In this document: one piece after another, positions 9,158 through 18,479 of the stretch
How positions within the stretch are numbered: position 1 is the stretch's first letter
Layout: each line of letters begins with the position of its first letter
NCBI RefSeq assembly: GCF_013009075.1
Contig: NZ_CP053108.1
Coordinates: 1,736,001-1,800,000 of the forward strand
Direction: 5' to 3'
Length of the DNA: 64,000 nucleotides
Source of the DNA: Halomonas sp. TA22
Lineage (GTDB): Bacteria > Pseudomonadota > Gammaproteobacteria > Pseudomonadales > Halomonadaceae
Program-made: the position numbers and the translations under genes
The notes under the pieces: generated by a model
What the model was told of the DNA's origin: nothing
Databases searched by the model: none
What the model saw: only the letters and a program-made list of their open reading frames with translations

Positions 9158-9922
9158 ATGACCGACTCGACGCTCCCCGACACCTCACCCTCCCCTTCGC
9201 CCTCTGCCGCCTCCCATGTGCTGGAGGCCATCGGGCATATCGAAAGCGATTACCCCGACAAGTTCGGCATTCCGCGCCAGCCAGGGCTAGCGCCGGCCTC
9301 CCGCGCGAGGCTTGTGTTGCACGCCCCCTATGACGATCCGCTTGCCGTGCGGGGGCTCGATGCATTCAGCCATCTCTGGCTAACCTTTCTCTTTCATCGC
9401 AGCCCCGAGCGCTGGACTCCACTGGTGCGTCCGCCACGCCTGGGTGGCAACGCCAAGGTAGGCGTCTTCGCCAGCCGCAGTACCCACCGTCCCAATCGTC
9501 TGGGGCTGTCGCTGGTCGAGCTGGAAAGGGTCGATTGCCAGAGCGGAGTCTCGCTATGGTTGCGCGGGCATGATCTGCTCGATGGAACGCCAGTGCTCGA
9601 CATCAAGCCCTACCTGCCTTGGGCGGAGTCGCAACCCAACGCCCGCGCTGGGTTCGCCCCCGAAGCACCACCCCGGCACCCGGTAAGCTTTAGCCAGGCG
9701 GCCGAGGCGACTCTCGTCTCGCGTGCGGACAGCGGCTCGCTGCGTGAGCTGATTGAGCAGGTGTTGGCCCAGGATCCCCGTCCCGCCTATCGCCAAGGCG
9801 AGGAGTCACGGATCTACGGCGTGCGTCTGCGCGATGTCGACGTGCGCTTTCGTGCCGAGCGAGGGGTGGATGAGCTGCTGCTGAGGGTAGTGGAGATCAA
9901 TAACGCGAGAGGGAGCCTGTAG
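9158..9922 (+). CDS. trmO: tRNA (N6-threonylcarbamoyladenosine(37)-N6)-methyltransferase TrmO
   Basis: Member of the TsaA/YaeB (TrmO) family, which methylates t6A37 to m6t6A in tRNA-Thr(GGU). After a Ser/Pro-rich N-terminus of about 20 residues come the family blocks AIGHIESDYPDKFGIPRQPG, FSHLWLTFLFHRS, GGNAKVGVFASRSTHRPN and LDIKPYLPWAE. A C-terminal extension ends with EESRIYGVRLRDVDVRF. At 254 residues it is typical of gammaproteobacterial TrmO. Its substrate is made by the TsaB/TsaD system, whose tsaB gene is also in the window. Confidence 0.92.
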   Translation: MTDSTLPDTSPSPSPSAASHVLEAIGHIESDYPDKFGIPRQPGLAPASRARLVLHAPYDDPLAVRGLDAFSHLWLTFLFHRSPERWTPLVRPPRLGGNAKVGVFASRSTHRPNRLGLSLVELERVDCQSGVSLWLRGHDLLDGTPVLDIKPYLPWAESQPNARAGFAPEAPPRHPVSFSQAAEATLVSRADSGSLRELIEQVLAQDPRPAYRQGEESRIYGVRLRDVDVRFRAERGVDELLLRVVEINNARGSL

Positions 9923-9928
9923 GCTCCC
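9911..9928. terminator. Hairpin between convergent trmO and purC
   Basis: GGGAGCC and GGCTCCC around a TGTA loop, overlapping the trmO stop. It lies between convergent genes, so it could serve both directions. No T-run of note. Confidence 0.5.
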
Positions 9929-9948
9929 TGTCACATGTCGGCACGCGC

Positions 9949-10662
9949 TCAGTCGAAGGTAACGCCGATGCGCCGACCGACCTCCTCGTAGGCTTCGATG
10001 ACCCCCCCAAGCCCCTGACGGAAGCGGTCCTTATCCATCTTTTCGCGGGTCGTGACGTCCCACAGGCGGCAACCGTCCGGCGAGAACTCATCGCCAAGCA
10101 CGATCTCTTCCTTGAACAGCCCGAATTCCAGCTTGTAGTCGACCAGCAGCATGCCGCCATCGAGGAACAGCTGCTTGAGTACCTCGTTGACCTTGAAGGT
10201 CAGCGCCTTCATCTCGGCGAGTTGCTCGGCGGTCGCCCAGCCGAAGGTCTCGGCCAGCGACTCGTTGATCATCGGGTCGTGCTGGGCGTCGTTCTTGAGA
10301 AACAGCTCGAAGGTCGGCGGGGTGAGTTCGCGCCCCTCCTCGATTCCGAGACGGCGTACCAGGCTGCCGGCGGCGATGTTGCGCACCACGCACTCCACCG
10401 GGATCATCTCGAGTTTCTTGACCACACATTCGGTATCGGACACCAGCCCGTCGAAATGGGTGGAAATCCCCGCCGCCTCGAGCTTGCCCATGATGAAGGC
10501 ATTGAACTTGTTGTTGACCATCCCTTTGCGCGCCAGCGACTCCATCTTCTCGCCATCGAAGGCGCTGGTATCGTCGCGGAAATGCAGGATCAGTCGATCC
10601 GGGTCATCGGTGTAATAGACCGACTTGGCCTTGCCGGCATAGAGTTCTTGACGCTTTTGCAT
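9949..10662 (-). CDS. purC: Phosphoribosylaminoimidazole-succinocarboxamide synthase
   Basis: SAICAR synthetase of purine synthesis: CAIR + aspartate + ATP. The 237-residue protein has [16 protein letters not shown] and [12 protein letters not shown] at the N-terminus, [13 protein letters not shown] in the middle and [13 protein letters not shown] near the ATP/aspartate site. GGAGACC precedes the ATG. It is the last gene of a dapA-bamC-MBL-purC string, the usual gammaproteobacterial order. Confidence 0.97.
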   Translation of the reverse strand: MQKRQELYAGKAKSVYYTDDPDRLILHFRDDTSAFDGEKMESLARKGMVNNKFNAFIMGKLEAAGISTHFDGLVSDTECVVKKLEMIPVECVVRNIAAGSLVRRLGIEEGRELTPPTFELFLKNDAQHDPMINESLAETFGWATAEQLAEMKALTFKVNEVLKQLFLDGGMLLVDYKLEFGLFKEEIVLGDEFSPDGCRLWDVTTREKMDKDRFRQGLGGVIEAYEEVGRRIGVTFD

Positions 10663-10683
10663 CGGGAGGTCTCCGAAATACGG

Positions 10684-11481
10684 TTAATTGATGGTCTGCC
10701 AACCCAGTCCCTTGTCCTGGGCGGACACCCTCAATCGTGATTCATCGCCATCGAGCAGTGGCGCCAGCGCCTCCAGCACCAACTCGGGGCGATTATTGTG
10801 TTCCGACAGGTGCGCACAGGCGATGTGCTGCAGCCGGTCGAGTCCCAGCTGAATCAGCAACGCGGCCGCCTGGGTATTGGCCAGATGCCCCCAATGCCCA
10901 CCCACGCGCTGCTTGAGGCGCGGCGGATAGGGCCCCTCGGCCAGCATGCGCCGATCGTGATTGCACTCGATGATCAACGCATCGCAGCCGCGAAAGCACT
11001 CGACCACGTGCGCGGTGGCGTGGCCCAGATCGGTCAGCACGCCCAGGCTGCGCCCCTGCGAGGCGAAGCGAAACTGCACCGGCTCGCGGGCATCGTGAGG
11101 CACCGTGATCGGCTCGATCTCGAGACTCTTGATGGCGAAGCGCGACTGCGGGGTGATCCAGTGATGGCGCGGCACCTCGCCCAGGCGCTTCGACAGCCAG
11201 CTGCCCGGGGTCAGATAGACCGGCAGGTCATGCCGCCGCGCCAGCGCCCCCACGCCACGGATATGGTCGCCATGCTCATGGGTGAGCAGGATCGCATCGA
11301 GCTGGCGAGGATGAACGCCGAGCGCTCCCAGCCGGCGCTCGGCCTCGCGCATGCCGAAGCCGCAATCCACCAGCACCTGGGTCTCGCCATCGCTGATCAG
11401 GGTGGCATTGCCCTTGCTACCGCTGCCAAGCGAGGCAAAACGCAGGCCTGCGCTGGGCACCTGGCCGCTATCGTGCACCAT
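10684..11481 (-). CDS. MBL-fold metallo-hydrolase (YycJ/WalJ-like)
   Basis: Metallo-beta-lactamase-fold protein of 265 residues. The metal motif THEHGDH appears near residues 66-72, with further ligands at DLGH and ECNHD in the C-terminal half. It begins SLGSGSKGNATLI, characteristic of the YycJ/WalJ-type subfamily, whose members are presumed phosphodiesterases or nucleases. The substrate is unknown. It sits nine bases after bamC and 21 bases before purC. An analogous MBL gene is common at this spot in Halomonas and Pseudomonas operons. Confidence 0.85.
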   Translation of the reverse strand: MVHDSGQVPSAGLRFASLGSGSKGNATLISDGETQVLVDCGFGMREAERRLGALGVHPRQLDAILLTHEHGDHIRGVGALARRHDLPVYLTPGSWLSKRLGEVPRHHWITPQSRFAIKSLEIEPITVPHDAREPVQFRFASQGRSLGVLTDLGHATAHVVECFRGCDALIIECNHDRRMLAEGPYPPRLKQRVGGHWGHLANTQAAALLIQLGLDRLQHIACAHLSEHNNRPELVLEALAPLLDGDESRLRVSAQDKGLGWQTIN

Positions 11482-11490
11482 GCTCAGGCC

Positions 11491-12462
11491 TCAGCGCAGC
11501 ATGGCCGCCAGCGTGTCGAGCAACTCGCGGGAGTCCTCGGCAGAGAGCGGCTTGTTACTCTCGTTGATCACCCGCACCTCGGTCCGCTCGGGCCCGGTCT
11601 CCTCCAGCGCGAGACGCAGCCACTGCGCGGTCTGACGCACGTCGGCACTGAACACGATCGAGAAGGCGCCGCGATTGCGCTCGCTGACGGTCATGTATTC
11701 GATCAGGAAGTCACGTGTGTCAGCGTTGCTCTCGAGCAGCAGCTGTCGGCTCTCCTCGACGAAGTTGCGCTCGAGTTGGTAACCGAGCTCGCTCCACACG
11801 CGCTGGGCGTCGGCATCGACCGTCATATACCACTCATCGCCGCTGCGCTCGAGGCGAACCGACTCCTGGCGTTCGCTGGCGCGCTGCCGCTGGGAGGCGA
11901 GTGCCGACGCGCTGGCGGTCTGACTCTCCGCCATCAGATAGCCATCCAGCGCATCCAGACATTGCGGCTGGGTCACACCGCCCTGCTCGCAGCGCACCTC
12001 GCTGACACCGGAACGTAGCCCCGACCTCACCCTCAAGGTACCCTGATCGGTCGTCAATACACCTTGAGCAGGGTCGCTGCTGACAATGCCCAGCCCCTGA
12101 CGACGCGCAAAGTCTTCCAGTTGCGGCCAGACGGATCCGGGCTCGGCATCGATGATCAGCCAGCCTTCCTGGCCGGCATCGCGGCGTTCGACGAACCTAT
12201 GTTGACTGCCGCTCGCCACCGCATCGGGACGTGGCACTCGGAAGCGCCCCTCCGGTGCGACGAACTCGTTGCGCGCCTCGGGGATGGGCATGGCGTCACG
12301 ATAACGACTGAGGTCGCGCGTGTCGGGCAACACCAGTGGCCTGCTGGGCTGCGCGGTGGTGTAGTCGATGTTGCGGTCGTGATAGTAGCCATCACGTGAG
12401 CAGCCAGCCACGACGAGCATCACCGAGACGGCCAGCGGCATCCATTTCAACGCAGGGTTCAT
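11491..12462 (-). CDS. bamC: Outer membrane assembly lipoprotein BamC
   Basis: Lipoprotein of the BAM complex (NlpB/DapX family) that helps insert beta-barrel outer membrane proteins. The 323-residue protein has a lipoprotein signal peptide with lipobox VAGC (Cys near residue 21), then the YYHDRNIDYTTAQPS region that contacts BamD. Two helix-grip domains follow. Start ATG follows AAGGTGG. It lies 48 bases downstream of dapA, the classical dapA-bamC arrangement. Confidence 0.9.
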   Translation of the reverse strand: MNPALKWMPLAVSVMLVVAGCSRDGYYHDRNIDYTTAQPSRPLVLPDTRDLSRYRDAMPIPEARNEFVAPEGRFRVPRPDAVASGSQHRFVERRDAGQEGWLIIDAEPGSVWPQLEDFARRQGLGIVSSDPAQGVLTTDQGTLRVRSGLRSGVSEVRCEQGGVTQPQCLDALDGYLMAESQTASASALASQRQRASERQESVRLERSGDEWYMTVDADAQRVWSELGYQLERNFVEESRQLLLESNADTRDFLIEYMTVSERNRGAFSIVFSADVRQTAQWLRLALEETGPERTEVRVINESNKPLSAEDSRELLDTLAAMLR

Positions 12463-12510
12463 GCATCCACCTTAATTAACGAGCCATGGAGAGCCTAGCT
12501 TGGCTCGGGG

Positions 12511-13395
12511 TCAATCTTCGATAACGCCTGCCAGTTGCAGCGCCTCGCTGACCGTGGAGTGATACTTCTCCGAGAGCCAGGTCATCGGCAGGCGGATGCC
12601 CGCTTCGGCATACCCCATGCGGTTGAGTGCCCACTTGACGGGGATCGGATTGGACTCCACCCCGAGCTGGGTATGCAGCGGCATCAAGCGAGTATTGATT
12701 GGGTGCGCGGTATCGGCATCGCCGGCGATAGCGGCCTTGCACAGGTCGTGCATGGCGCGCGGCGCCACGTTGGCGGTCACCGAAATGTCGCCATGTCCAC
12801 CCATCAGCATGAAGTCGCAGGCCGTACCGTCGTCACCGGAGTAGAGCTTGAAGTCGCTGCCTTTGAGACGCTGAATGAGATCCTCGGCACGCTCGAGGTT
12901 GCCGGTGGCATCCTTGAGACCGATGATATTGTCCACCTCGGCCAGACGCAGCACAGTCTCGTTGTAGAGATCCGAGCAGGTGCGTCCCGGTACGTTGTAG
13001 AGAATCACCGGCAGATTGCCGCCCTCGGCCACCGCTTTGAAGTGCTGGAACAGGCCTTCCTGGGTCGGCTTGTTGTAGTAGGGGCACACCGAGAGGCAGT
13101 AGTCGGCGCCCACTTCTTTGGCGTAGCGGGCAAGCTCCACCGCCTCGGATGTGGCGTTGGCACCGGTGCCGGCGATCACCGGAATGCGGCCGGCCACCTC
13201 CTCCACCACGGTACGAATCACGTCGAAGTGTTCGGCAAATGACATGGTGGTCGGCTCGCCGGTCGTACCGGCGGCAACGATGCCATCGGTCCCGTTCTCG
13301 AGGTGGAAGTTGACCAGGCGGCGCAGTGCCGGCCAATCGATCTCTCCCCCCACCTTCATCGGCGTCACCAGGGCGACGATACTGCCTGTGATCAT
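12511..13395 (-). CDS. dapA: 4-hydroxy-tetrahydrodipicolinate synthase
   Basis: Condenses pyruvate with aspartate-semialdehyde in lysine/diaminopimelate synthesis. The 294-residue barrel starts [13 protein letters not shown]. It contains [13 protein letters not shown], the proton-relay Tyr in LYNVPGRT and the Schiff-base Lys in IIGLKDATG. The frame is open 43 codons further upstream, but the internal ATG at 13395 follows GAGGAAAAGAGAGC and matches the family start. It is the first gene of dapA-bamC-MBL-purC. Confidence 0.97.
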   Translation of the reverse strand: MITGSIVALVTPMKVGGEIDWPALRRLVNFHLENGTDGIVAAGTTGEPTTMSFAEHFDVIRTVVEEVAGRIPVIAGTGANATSEAVELARYAKEVGADYCLSVCPYYNKPTQEGLFQHFKAVAEGGNLPVILYNVPGRTCSDLYNETVLRLAEVDNIIGLKDATGNLERAEDLIQRLKGSDFKLYSGDDGTACDFMLMGGHGDISVTANVAPRAMHDLCKAAIAGDADTAHPINTRLMPLHTQLGVESNPIPVKWALNRMGYAEAGIRLPMTWLSEKYHSTVSEALQLAGVIED

Positions 13396-13534
13396 GCTCT
13401 CTTTTCCTCTATGAAACCTTGGCCCGCACTCGACCTTGCCCAGCGTGCGGTGCTTCTTAGGCGTGCACCCAGGGGGTAGATGGTACTCAGGCCGCGAAAG
13501 CCTGTACAGAACCCGCCGCGACATCCGGCGGTAC

Positions 13535-13563
13535 TTTACAGATGACGGTCAGTTGCGTGTAAT
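13535..13563 (+). promoter_or_regulatory. Sigma-70 promoter for bcp
   Basis: TTTACA (13535-13540) and TGTAAT (13558-13563) are 17 bases apart, each a 5/6 match to consensus. The predicted transcript start is near 13570, about 50 bases before the bcp ATG. Confidence 0.6.
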
Positions 13564-13620
13564 CGCCTGACATTTTCCAGCCACTCCACTTCGCGCCACA
13601 CCAACTAGCAGGAGCCATTC

Positions 13621-14094
13621 ATGAGCGTCACCCTCGGCCAACCCGTTCCCGACTTCACCGCCAGCGCCACTGGCGATACCAGCGTCACGCTTGCCGAGCT
13701 CAAGGGCAGGCAGGTAGTGATCTATTTCTACCCCAAGGCCAGCACGCCGGGCTGCACCACCGAGGGGGGCGACTTCCGCGATCGCAAGGAAGCATTCGAG
13801 CAAGCCAATACGGTGATCCTCGGCGTCTCCCGCGATGGCATCCGCGCCCAGGAGAACTTCAAGGCCAAGCAGGGCTTCAACTTCGACCTGATCTCCGACA
13901 AGGACGAAGCGGTGTGTCAGCTCTTCGACGTCATCAAGCTCAAGAAGTTGTATGGCAAGGAGCACCTGGGCATCGAGCGCAGCACCTTCCTGATCGATGC
14001 CGATGGCAAGCTCGCCCGGGAGTGGCGTGGCGTCAAGGTGGCGAGGCATGTCGAGGAGGTGCTCGCCGCCGCCCAAGCGCTCAACGCCGGCTGA
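13621..14094 (+). CDS. bcp: Thioredoxin-dependent peroxiredoxin, Bcp/PrxQ family
   Basis: Reduces hydrogen peroxide and organic peroxides using thioredoxin. The 157-residue protein has the peroxidatic Cys in FYPKASTPGCTTEGG (near residue 46). The resolving Cys that normally follows five residues later (GCTxxxC, E. coli Cys50) is replaced by Gly. A further Cys sits at EAVCQLF. It could therefore work as a 1-Cys enzyme or use a non-standard resolving residue. AGGAG lies six bases before the ATG, and a near-consensus promoter is present. Confidence 0.94.
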   Translation: MSVTLGQPVPDFTASATGDTSVTLAELKGRQVVIYFYPKASTPGCTTEGGDFRDRKEAFEQANTVILGVSRDGIRAQENFKAKQGFNFDLISDKDEAVCQLFDVIKLKKLYGKEHLGIERSTFLIDADGKLAREWRGVKVARHVEEVLAAAQALNAG

Positions 14095-14101
14095 ATCTCA
14101 C

Positions 14102-14120
14102 GGCCCCGCCAGGCGGGGCC
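14102..14120. terminator. Hairpin between convergent bcp and AI-2E permease
   Basis: GGCCCCG and CGGGGCC around a CCAGG loop, seven bases past the bcp stop. No T-run; likely bidirectional. Confidence 0.5.
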
Positions 14121-14136
14121 AATGCATGCACCAAGT

Positions 14137-15234
14137 TCACTCCTCGGCGGTCTCCAGCACCACGCGCTTGCTGCGACTGTCGATGCCCCTTGGCCAGGCC
14201 TGCACCAGTGCCTTGAGTAGCGTGGCCAGTGGGATGGCGAAGAATATTCCCCAGAACCCCCAGATGCCACCGAAGAACAGCACCGCCAGGATGATCGATA
14301 CTGGATGCAGGTTGACCGCTTCGGAGAACAGGATCGGCACCAACACATTGCCATCCAGCGCCTGGATGATGCCATAAGCGATCAGTACATAGACGAACTG
14401 GTCGCTCATGCCGAAATGGAAGCCTGCCACCGCCGCCACTGGCAGGGTCGCCACCGCCGCGCCGATATAGGGCACCAGCACCGACAGCCCCACCAACACC
14501 GCCAGCAGCGCCGAGTAGGGGAGCCCGAAGAAGGCGAAGGTGAGAAAGGCGACGGTGCCGACGATCATGATCTCGATGAACTTGCCGCGCACGTAGTTGG
14601 CGATCTGGTCATCCATCTCGTTCCAGATGCGTGTCATCAGCGTGCGCTTCTGCGGCAACAAGGAGAGCATGAAACCCACCAGCTGCTCGCGATCCTTGAG
14701 CATGAAGAAGACCAGGATCGGCACCAGCACCAGGTAGATGATCAATGCCAGCACATTGCCCAGTGACGCCAGCGACAGCGTCAGCGCACGCTGTCCCAGT
14801 TGGGTCATTTCGCGCCCGGCCACGCCAATCCAGTTCTGGATCTGATCGGGCGTCACCAGGTTAGGGTAACGCTCCTGCAGATCGTCTAGCAGCAGCTGAC
14901 CGCTGGCGAACATGCGCGGCGTCTCCTGCACCAAACTCACCAGCTGATTCCAGATCAATGGCATCAGAATCAGGGCCATCGCCAGCAGCAGCCCGATGAA
15001 GCCTAGGAAGATCAGGATCACCGCCAGCAGATGCGGCACGCCACGCCGGATCAGGGCGTTGACTGCCCCCTGCAATAGAAACGCCATCACCAGGGCGGTG
15101 AAGAACGGTGCCAGCATGCGCCCCAGCCAGATGACTGCCGCAAAGCCCAGCACCAGAACCACCAGCAGGATCACTGCCTCCTCGTCGGAGAAGTAGCGCT
15201 CGACCCAGCTCTTGAACAGCTCACGCATGGTCAT
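14137..15234 (-). CDS. AI-2E family transporter (PerM-like permease)
   Basis: Polytopic inner-membrane protein of 365 residues. Hydrophobic segments lie near residues 18-60 and 65-90, with a longer cluster at 150-190 and 205-310. It has the AI-2E/PerM family blocks FFMLKDREQL, IMIVGTVAFLTFAFFGLPYS and LVPYIGAAVATLPV. Family members export small molecules such as autoinducer-2 or act in ion homeostasis; the substrate here cannot be read from sequence. Its ATG overlaps the stop of the upstream TusA-like gene (ATGA), implying coupling. Confidence 0.85.
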   Translation of the reverse strand: MTMRELFKSWVERYFSDEEAVILLVVLVLGFAAVIWLGRMLAPFFTALVMAFLLQGAVNALIRRGVPHLLAVILIFLGFIGLLLAMALILMPLIWNQLVSLVQETPRMFASGQLLLDDLQERYPNLVTPDQIQNWIGVAGREMTQLGQRALTLSLASLGNVLALIIYLVLVPILVFFMLKDREQLVGFMLSLLPQKRTLMTRIWNEMDDQIANYVRGKFIEIMIVGTVAFLTFAFFGLPYSALLAVLVGLSVLVPYIGAAVATLPVAAVAGFHFGMSDQFVYVLIAYGIIQALDGNVLVPILFSEAVNLHPVSIILAVLFFGGIWGFWGIFFAIPLATLLKALVQAWPRGIDSRSKRVVLETAEE

Positions 15235-15482
15235 GCCGAGGCGACTCCCGGTCCCTTGCGGATCCAGAAAAGGTAGACCCCTTTACGCTCCTCGCGGGCA
15301 GTCATCTCATGCTCGCTGTGGGCAATGAAAGTTTCGAAATCCCGCCACGAGCCGGCATCGGTGGAGCGCACCTCCAGCAGCTGACCAGGGGCGAGACGCG
15401 AAAGCGCCTGTTTGGCCTTGAGCAGCGGCAAGGGACACGGCAGGCCGCATGCATCGAGCAGATCATCGGTTTGCATGACCAT
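15231..15482 (-). CDS. TusA-family sulfurtransferase
   Basis: Small sulfur carrier of 83 residues with the TusA/SirA signature CGLPCPLPLLKAKQAL, whose CPxP cysteine takes up persulfide sulfur. The frame extends 30 codons further upstream, but the chosen ATG has GGGAG six bases before it and gives the normal family length. A TusA-like gene paired with a PerM-type permease is a common gammaproteobacterial pair whose joint role is not settled. Confidence 0.85.
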   Translation of the reverse strand: MVMQTDDLLDACGLPCPLPLLKAKQALSRLAPGQLLEVRSTDAGSWRDFETFIAHSEHEMTAREERKGVYLFWIRKGPGVASA

Positions 15483-15657
15483 GCTATTCTCCCGGAAGTG
15501 AGTGACTAGGATTGCAGATAACCATAACGGGCCAGAGTTCCCATACCAAAACTCCCGCCATCTCTTTAGCATAGGGTTTGGAATCTACAGGCACTTAGCC
15601 AGCCGAATCAATGTCCGAGTCATGTCGGCCATGTTGCACCACACCGTGAGGATGGAG

Positions 15658-17109
15658 ATGACGCACTTCTGGAAGCCCTGTCTTGTCGCTTGTGGCCTGC
15701 TACTGTCCACCTCATCGCCGCTTCAGGCAAGCAGCATGGACGACTATGGCCTGCCCCAGCTCAGCAGCGCCGGGGCCGGCTCGTCAAGCGTCGAGGAGTA
15801 CCGCCTGGGGCGCGCCTGGCTAAGGCAGTTCCGCGCCCAGGCCTCGATCTGGCAGGACCCGATCACCCAGGATTACGTGGAAGCGCTGGTCGCTCACCTG
15901 CTTCCCCATAGCGGGCTTCCCGATACTCGCATCAGCGTCGCCCTGGTCGAAAGCCGGATGCTCAATGCCTTCGCCGTGCCCGGCGGCGTGATCGGCGTCA
16001 ACTCCGGCATGTTCGCCTTCGCCGAGGGGGAGGCGGCCTTCGCCTCGGTGATCGCCCACGAACTCGGCCACCTCTCCCAGCGTCACTACGCCAGGCGCCA
16101 GGCACGTGCCGAACAGACCCAGATACCCACCATGGCAGCGATGCTCGCCGGCATGCTGATTGCGGCCGGTGGTGGCGGCGATGCCGGGATCGGCGTGGTA
16201 ATGGGCTCCCAGGCGGCCTTCATCCAGGATCAGCTGGCCTACTCGCGGCGCTTCGAGGAGGAGGCCGATCGCATCGGGCTGCAGGCCATGGCGCAGGCCG
16301 GCTACGACCCCGAGGCCATGGTGCGCATGTTTCGCGCCATGCAGCGCATGGCCTCGCTGCAGGGCGGTAACCCGCCGGAGTTCCTGCTCACCCACCCGGT
16401 GACCGAGACGCGCATCACCGACAGCGAGGCGCGGGCCAGCCAGCTTACGCCCCGCTCCCCCCGCGACAGTGGGCCGCACTATGACCTGATCCGTGCTCGC
16501 GCCCTACTCGCGGTACACTCGAGCAACCCAAGCCAGGCCGCAGCGCGCCTGGCGCAGAGCAACCCCAGCGCCCACGTCACCCGCTATCTCGACGCCCTGG
16601 TCGACGCCGAGCGCGGCAACATCCAGCGCGCCCTGAGCGAACTGGACTCACTGGCAGGCGAGCTGCCCGACCTGCCGATGATTCCGGTCAGTGCCGCCGA
16701 AGTGGCCTTCGATGCCGGCCAGTACGACGAGGCCATCGAGCGGGCACGCCGTGTGCTGAGACTGATGCCGGACTACATGCCGGCCAGCCGCCTGCAGGGC
16801 GAAGCGCTGCTACAGCGCGACCCGGAGCAGGCCTATCGCGTGCTGCGCGAACTCAGCGAGCGACGCGCCGAGGATCCTTATGTCTTCGCCCTGCTCGCCG
16901 AAGCCGCCGGCCGAAGTGGACGTGACGGCCTGGGGCACCTAGCGCGTGCCGAGCATCTGCAACTCACCGGGCGTATCGACAGCGCCGTGCGTCAGCTCGA
17001 CGTGGCCAAGCAGGTGGCGCAGCGTAGCGGAGACACCAACCTGGCGAGCCGCATCGAGCAACGCCGCAAGGATTTCCTCGAATATCGCAAGTCCCTGGAG
17101 CAGTTCTGA
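15658..17109 (+). CDS. bepA: M48-family beta-barrel assembly-enhancing protease (BepA-like)
   Basis: Periplasmic zinc metalloprotease with TPR repeats, related to BepA/YfgC, which checks LptD and BAM substrates. The 483-residue form has a signal peptide (CLVACGLLLSTSSPLQA), the zinc motif AHELGHLSQRH and a downstream glutamate ligand in FEEEADRIGLQAM. The C-terminal ~200 residues are helical repeats (QYDEAIERARRVLRLMP). The frame is open for 52 codons upstream. I chose the ATG with GAGG six bases before it, which places the signal peptide at the N-terminus. Confidence 0.9.
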   Translation: MTHFWKPCLVACGLLLSTSSPLQASSMDDYGLPQLSSAGAGSSSVEEYRLGRAWLRQFRAQASIWQDPITQDYVEALVAHLLPHSGLPDTRISVALVESRMLNAFAVPGGVIGVNSGMFAFAEGEAAFASVIAHELGHLSQRHYARRQARAEQTQIPTMAAMLAGMLIAAGGGGDAGIGVVMGSQAAFIQDQLAYSRRFEEEADRIGLQAMAQAGYDPEAMVRMFRAMQRMASLQGGNPPEFLLTHPVTETRITDSEARASQLTPRSPRDSGPHYDLIRARALLAVHSSNPSQAAARLAQSNPSAHVTRYLDALVDAERGNIQRALSELDSLAGELPDLPMIPVSAAEVAFDAGQYDEAIERARRVLRLMPDYMPASRLQGEALLQRDPEQAYRVLRELSERRAEDPYVFALLAEAAGRSGRDGLGHLARAEHLQLTGRIDSAVRQLDVAKQVAQRSGDTNLASRIEQRRKDFLEYRKSLEQF

Positions 17110-17118
17110 CCTTCGCCG

Positions 17119-18150
17119 CTACTGCTGGAAATCGAGCATCCGTTCCAGCGGCTTGAGCGCCCGGACCCGCAGGGCGTCATCAACGAAGATCTCGCCGCTG
17201 CCTTCGCGCAGGGCGCCAGCCAGGTTGTCCAAGCCATTCATTGCCATCCACGGGCAGTGCGCGCAGCTCTTGCAGGTGGCGCCGTTACCCGCGGTGGGTG
17301 CCTCGAACAGGGTCTTGGCGGGCACCGCCTGCTGCATCTTGAAGAAGATGCCACGGTCGGTGGCCACCACCAGCTTGTCGTGGGGCAGCGTCTTGGCCGC
17401 CTTGATCAGCTGCGAGGTGGAGCCCACCACATCGGCCAGCTCGACCACCGAGCCGGGGGACTCCGGATGCACCAGGATCGCCGCATCGGGATAGAGCGCC
17501 TTGAGGTCGAGAAGTCCCCTGGCCTTGAACTCGTCATGAACGATGCAGGCGCCATCCCAGAGCAGCATGTCGGCACCCGTCTTGCGCTGAATATAGCCAC
17601 CCAGATGCTTGTCCGGCGCCCATAGGATCTTTTCCCCCCGCGCCTGCAGGTGCTCGATCACCTCCACCGCGATCGATGAGGTCACCACCCAATCGGCACG
17701 CGCCTTCACCGCCGCCGAAGTATTGGCGTAGACCACCACCGTGCGCTCGGGGTGTTGGTCGCAGAAGGCAGCGAACTCATCGGCCGGGCAGCCCAGGTCG
17801 AGCGAACAGGTCGCCTCCAGGGTCGGCATCAGCACGCGCTTCTCGGGCGAGAGGATCTTGGCGGTCTCGCCCATGAAACGCACCCCCGCGACCACCAAAG
17901 TGGAGGCGTCGTGGCGAGCGCCGAAGCGCGCCATCTCCAGCGAGTCGGCAACGCAGCCGCCGGTCTCCTCGGCAAGCTGCTGGATCGCATCGTCGGTATA
18001 GTAGTGCGCCACCAGCACGGCATTGTGGACCTGCAGCAAGTGCTTGATCTCTGCAATGCGCTGTTCATCCTGAGCGGGAATCCGCGTCGGGCAGTAGGCT
18101 CGCGCCAAGAGTTCGCGCACCTCGGCACGCTGGGTAATCATCGTCGTCAT
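17119..18150 (-). CDS. nadA: Quinolinate synthase NadA
   Basis: [4Fe-4S] enzyme condensing iminoaspartate with dihydroxyacetone phosphate to quinolinate. The ~343-residue protein has the three expected cluster cysteines in [20 protein letters not shown] and KSCAHCPWM. It also has [11 protein letters not shown] and [13 protein letters not shown]. The reading frame extends 13 codons upstream; the start at MTTMITQ is chosen by family length, and its ribosome binding site is weak. It converges on bepA with nine bases between stops. Confidence 0.95.
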   Translation of the reverse strand: MTTMITQRAEVRELLARAYCPTRIPAQDEQRIAEIKHLLQVHNAVLVAHYYTDDAIQQLAEETGGCVADSLEMARFGARHDASTLVVAGVRFMGETAKILSPEKRVLMPTLEATCSLDLGCPADEFAAFCDQHPERTVVVYANTSAAVKARADWVVTSSIAVEVIEHLQARGEKILWAPDKHLGGYIQRKTGADMLLWDGACIVHDEFKARGLLDLKALYPDAAILVHPESPGSVVELADVVGSTSQLIKAAKTLPHDKLVVATDRGIFFKMQQAVPAKTLFEAPTAGNGATCKSCAHCPWMAMNGLDNLAGALREGSGEIFVDDALRVRALKPLERMLDFQQ

Positions 18151-18342
18151 CGTGTCTATCACCGTGACTGGCGGGGGCTCCCCCCGCATGTATCAGACAT
18201 GTCATCGAGGGCCTCTATGGCATCTCGCAACACTCCTGAAGGCGCAACAAGGCGGCTCCCGCCTCGTGGCCCCGCGTTTAATTCTACTCCTAATACGCTG
18301 GGTTTTGATCCCTTTTCGGACCGCTGCCGGCGCCACACGAAA

Positions 18343-18399
18343 GCGCCCCGGCCCTGACTCACCTGCAAGAGAGGCAGGAGAGCCGAGGAACCGGGGCGC
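18343..18399 (-). terminator. Nested hairpin downstream of the tRNA-Lys fragment
   Basis: GCGCCCCGG and CCGGGGCGC (18343-18351, 18391-18399) form a 9-bp outer stem, with an inner CCTGC/GCAGG stem (18362-18366/18374-18378). On the minus strand the outer stem is followed by TTTCG. It sits 12 bases past the tRNA 3' end, so it fits the original terminator of a tRNA-Lys gene. The rest of 18151-18342 shows no gene. Confidence 0.45.
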
Positions 18400-18410
18400 A
18401 ATCGATAATT

Positions 18411-18473
18411 TGGTGGGTCGTGTAGGATTCGAACCTACGACCAATTGGTTAAAAGCCAACTGCTCTACCAACT
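18411..18473 (-). pseudogene. tRNA-Lys(TTT) 3' fragment, likely attachment-site remnant
   Basis: The minus strand reads as the 3' 63 nt of a tRNA-Lys: part of the D-arm (AGTTGGTAGAGC), the anticodon loop CTTTTAA, variable loop, T-arm GGTTCGAATCC, acceptor strand ACGACCC and encoded CCA. Upstream of this the sequence departs completely from tRNA: the 5' acceptor strand GGGTCGT and 5' D-stem are absent. It cannot fold as a tRNA. A tRNA 3' fragment of this kind is the usual far-end attachment copy left by site-specific integrases. The element side would be at higher coordinates. Confidence 0.8.
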
Positions 18474-18479
18474 ACCAAC

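Noticed and set aside
10798-12018. Plus-strand open frame (406 codons) opposite the MBL and bamC genes
   Set aside because: Crosses two real genes on the other strand; shadow.
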